A DNA stretch of 14,952 bases from assembly GCA_003133425.1 (NCBI GenBank), contig PKXI01000294.1, positions 4,110 through 19,061 on the forward strand, in the 5' to 3' direction. This DNA comes from Acidobacteriaceae bacterium (GTDB taxonomy: Bacteria; Acidobacteriota; Terriglobia; Terriglobales; Acidobacteriaceae). The notes beneath the pieces were generated by a model that did not search any database, was not told the origin of the DNA, and was given only the letters and a program-made list of their open reading frames with translations. A program made the translations under genes and the position numbers. Every line of letters begins with the position of its first letter. Position 1 is the first letter of the stretch. This document shows, in pieces, positions 14,320 through 14,952 of the stretch.

Positions 14320-14874
14320 ATGAGCGCACAAATCCTTGATATACCGGTCCGCAAGATCACCGGCGCGGATACAACGCTGGGCGAGTTCAAAGGCAAGGTG
14401 CTTCTGGTGGTCAACGTGGCCTCAAAGTGCGGATTGACGCCGCAGTATGAAGGTCTGGAAAAGATCTATGAACAGTACAAGGGGCAGGGGCTGGTGGTGG
14501 CGGCCTTTCCGGCAAATGACTTCAAGAGCCAGGAACCGGGGACCGAGGACGAGATACAGGCCTTCTGCACAACGAACTATGGAGTCAAATTCCCCATGTT
14601 CAGCAAGATTACGGTGGTGGGCGCTGAGAAGCATCCGCTTTATGCGGCTTTGATCGCGGCCAAGCCAAAGGCGGTGAACCTTTCTGAAGTGCCGTTCCGC
14701 GAAAAGCTGAAGGGCTACGGGATCGATGCCAACCCTGAGCCCGAGCTGACCTGGAATTTCGAAAAATTTCTAGTGGGCCGCTCAGGAGAAGTGGTGCAGC
14801 GATTTGCGCCGGACACGCAGCCAGACGCACCTGCGCTGGTTGCGGCCATTGAAGCGGAGCTCGCGAAGATGTAG
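14320..14874 (+). CDS. gpx: Glutathione peroxidase family (BtuE-like thiol peroxidase)
   Basis: Reduces hydrogen and lipid peroxides with thioredoxin or glutathione as electron donor; cytoplasmic. The 184-residue product (ATG 14320, GGAGG at 14304-14308; an in-frame GTG at 14299 has no usable site) has NVASKCGLTPQY with peroxidatic Cys37 (Cys, not selenocysteine). FPANDFKSQEPG follows at 63-74, then FCTTNYGVKFPMFSKI and LTWNFEKFLVGRSGEVVQRF with W145 and N146. It matches the length and layout of E. coli BtuE. Where many members have FPCNQF, this one has Ala65 in place of the usual resolving Cys and Asp67 in place of the tetrad Gln. Cys83 is the only other cysteine in the protein. The gene stands alone, divergent from the secreted-protein gene. 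Confidence 0.93.
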   Translation: MSAQILDIPVRKITGADTTLGEFKGKVLLVVNVASKCGLTPQYEGLEKIYEQYKGQGLVVAAFPANDFKSQEPGTEDEIQAFCTTNYGVKFPMFSKITVVGAEKHPLYAALIAAKPKAVNLSEVPFREKLKGYGIDANPEPELTWNFEKFLVGRSGEVVQRFAPDTQPDAPALVAAIEAELAKM

Positions 14875-14916
14875 CCGAGGGAATCTCTGAACCAGCGCCT
14901 CGAATGCAGCCAGCAG

Positions 14917-14930
14917 GCCCTCGGGGGCTA
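14917..14930. repeat. Half of a REP-like palindrome at the window edge
   Basis: GCCCTCGGGGGCTA matches GCCCTCAGGGGCTA at 4602-4615 with one change in 14 bases. The expected AAGCCC right half is missing: the sequence continues as AGAACTTATCCGTAAATTGA to the window end. The break could mark an insertion into the repeat, continued beyond the window. Confidence 0.45.
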
Positions 14931-14952
14931 AGAACTTATCCGTAAATTGAGA

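Overview
The window looks like a piece of an Acidobacteriota chromosome, most likely a soil Terriglobia / Acidobacteriaceae-type organism. This is inferred, not proven. The basis is the overall feel of the encoded proteins, the GC-rich coding DNA, a secreted glucan and fucoside hydrolase repertoire, a secreted beta-rich protein of a type I associate with acidobacteria, and small palindromic intergenic repeats built on GGGCTnAAGCCC. No rRNA, tRNA, CRISPR array or transposase gene was seen.

Layout. Positions 1-2268 hold the C-terminal ~755 residues of cobalamin-dependent methionine synthase (metH, 5' end outside the window). It is followed by a CAGTGRA heptamer tandem repeat and a gene-free stretch ending in a perfect 12-bp hairpin with a T-run. 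Then come a GH16 lipoprotein glucanase (2686-3867) and a small DUF3303-type protein (3940-4209). From about 4.2 to 5.7 kb the window is a graveyard. It contains a fragment of threonine synthase fused to a fragment of a MoaD/ThiS-type sulfur carrier, REP-like palindromes, a 19-bp direct repeat, a small three-helix membrane protein on the minus strand, and a 5'-truncated, frameshifted OlsB-like (ornithine-lipid N-acyltransferase) gene. That broken gene overlaps an intact plsC/olsA-type acyltransferase by ATGA (5723-6472).

The minus strand from 9535 down to 6518 reads as one unit: a LacI-family regulator, a secreted GH29 alpha-L-fucosidase and a secreted GlcG/HbpS-like protein. A small palindrome upstream of the regulator is an operator candidate. 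A second minus-strand unit (11915 to 9745) is an alpha/beta hydrolase translationally coupled (ATGA) to a glycerate 2-kinase of the DUF4147/MOFRL type. An M20 metallopeptidase (12071-13114, plus) converges on a secreted beta-rich protein (13254-14054, minus), with three hairpins between them. A BtuE-like glutathione peroxidase (14320-14874, plus) is divergent from the latter, and the window closes with half of the same REP-like motif seen at 4.6 kb.

How the genes work together. The clear functional group is carbohydrate foraging: an exported glucanase, and an exported fucosidase with a sugar-type repressor beside it. The olsB/olsA pair would make ornithine lipids if olsB were whole; here it appears broken, so the acyltransferase partner may now serve ordinary phosphatidate synthesis. 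I did not find a convincing new multi-gene system. The most notable content is the cluster of decayed genes between two intact blocks and the unassigned structured intergenic DNA.
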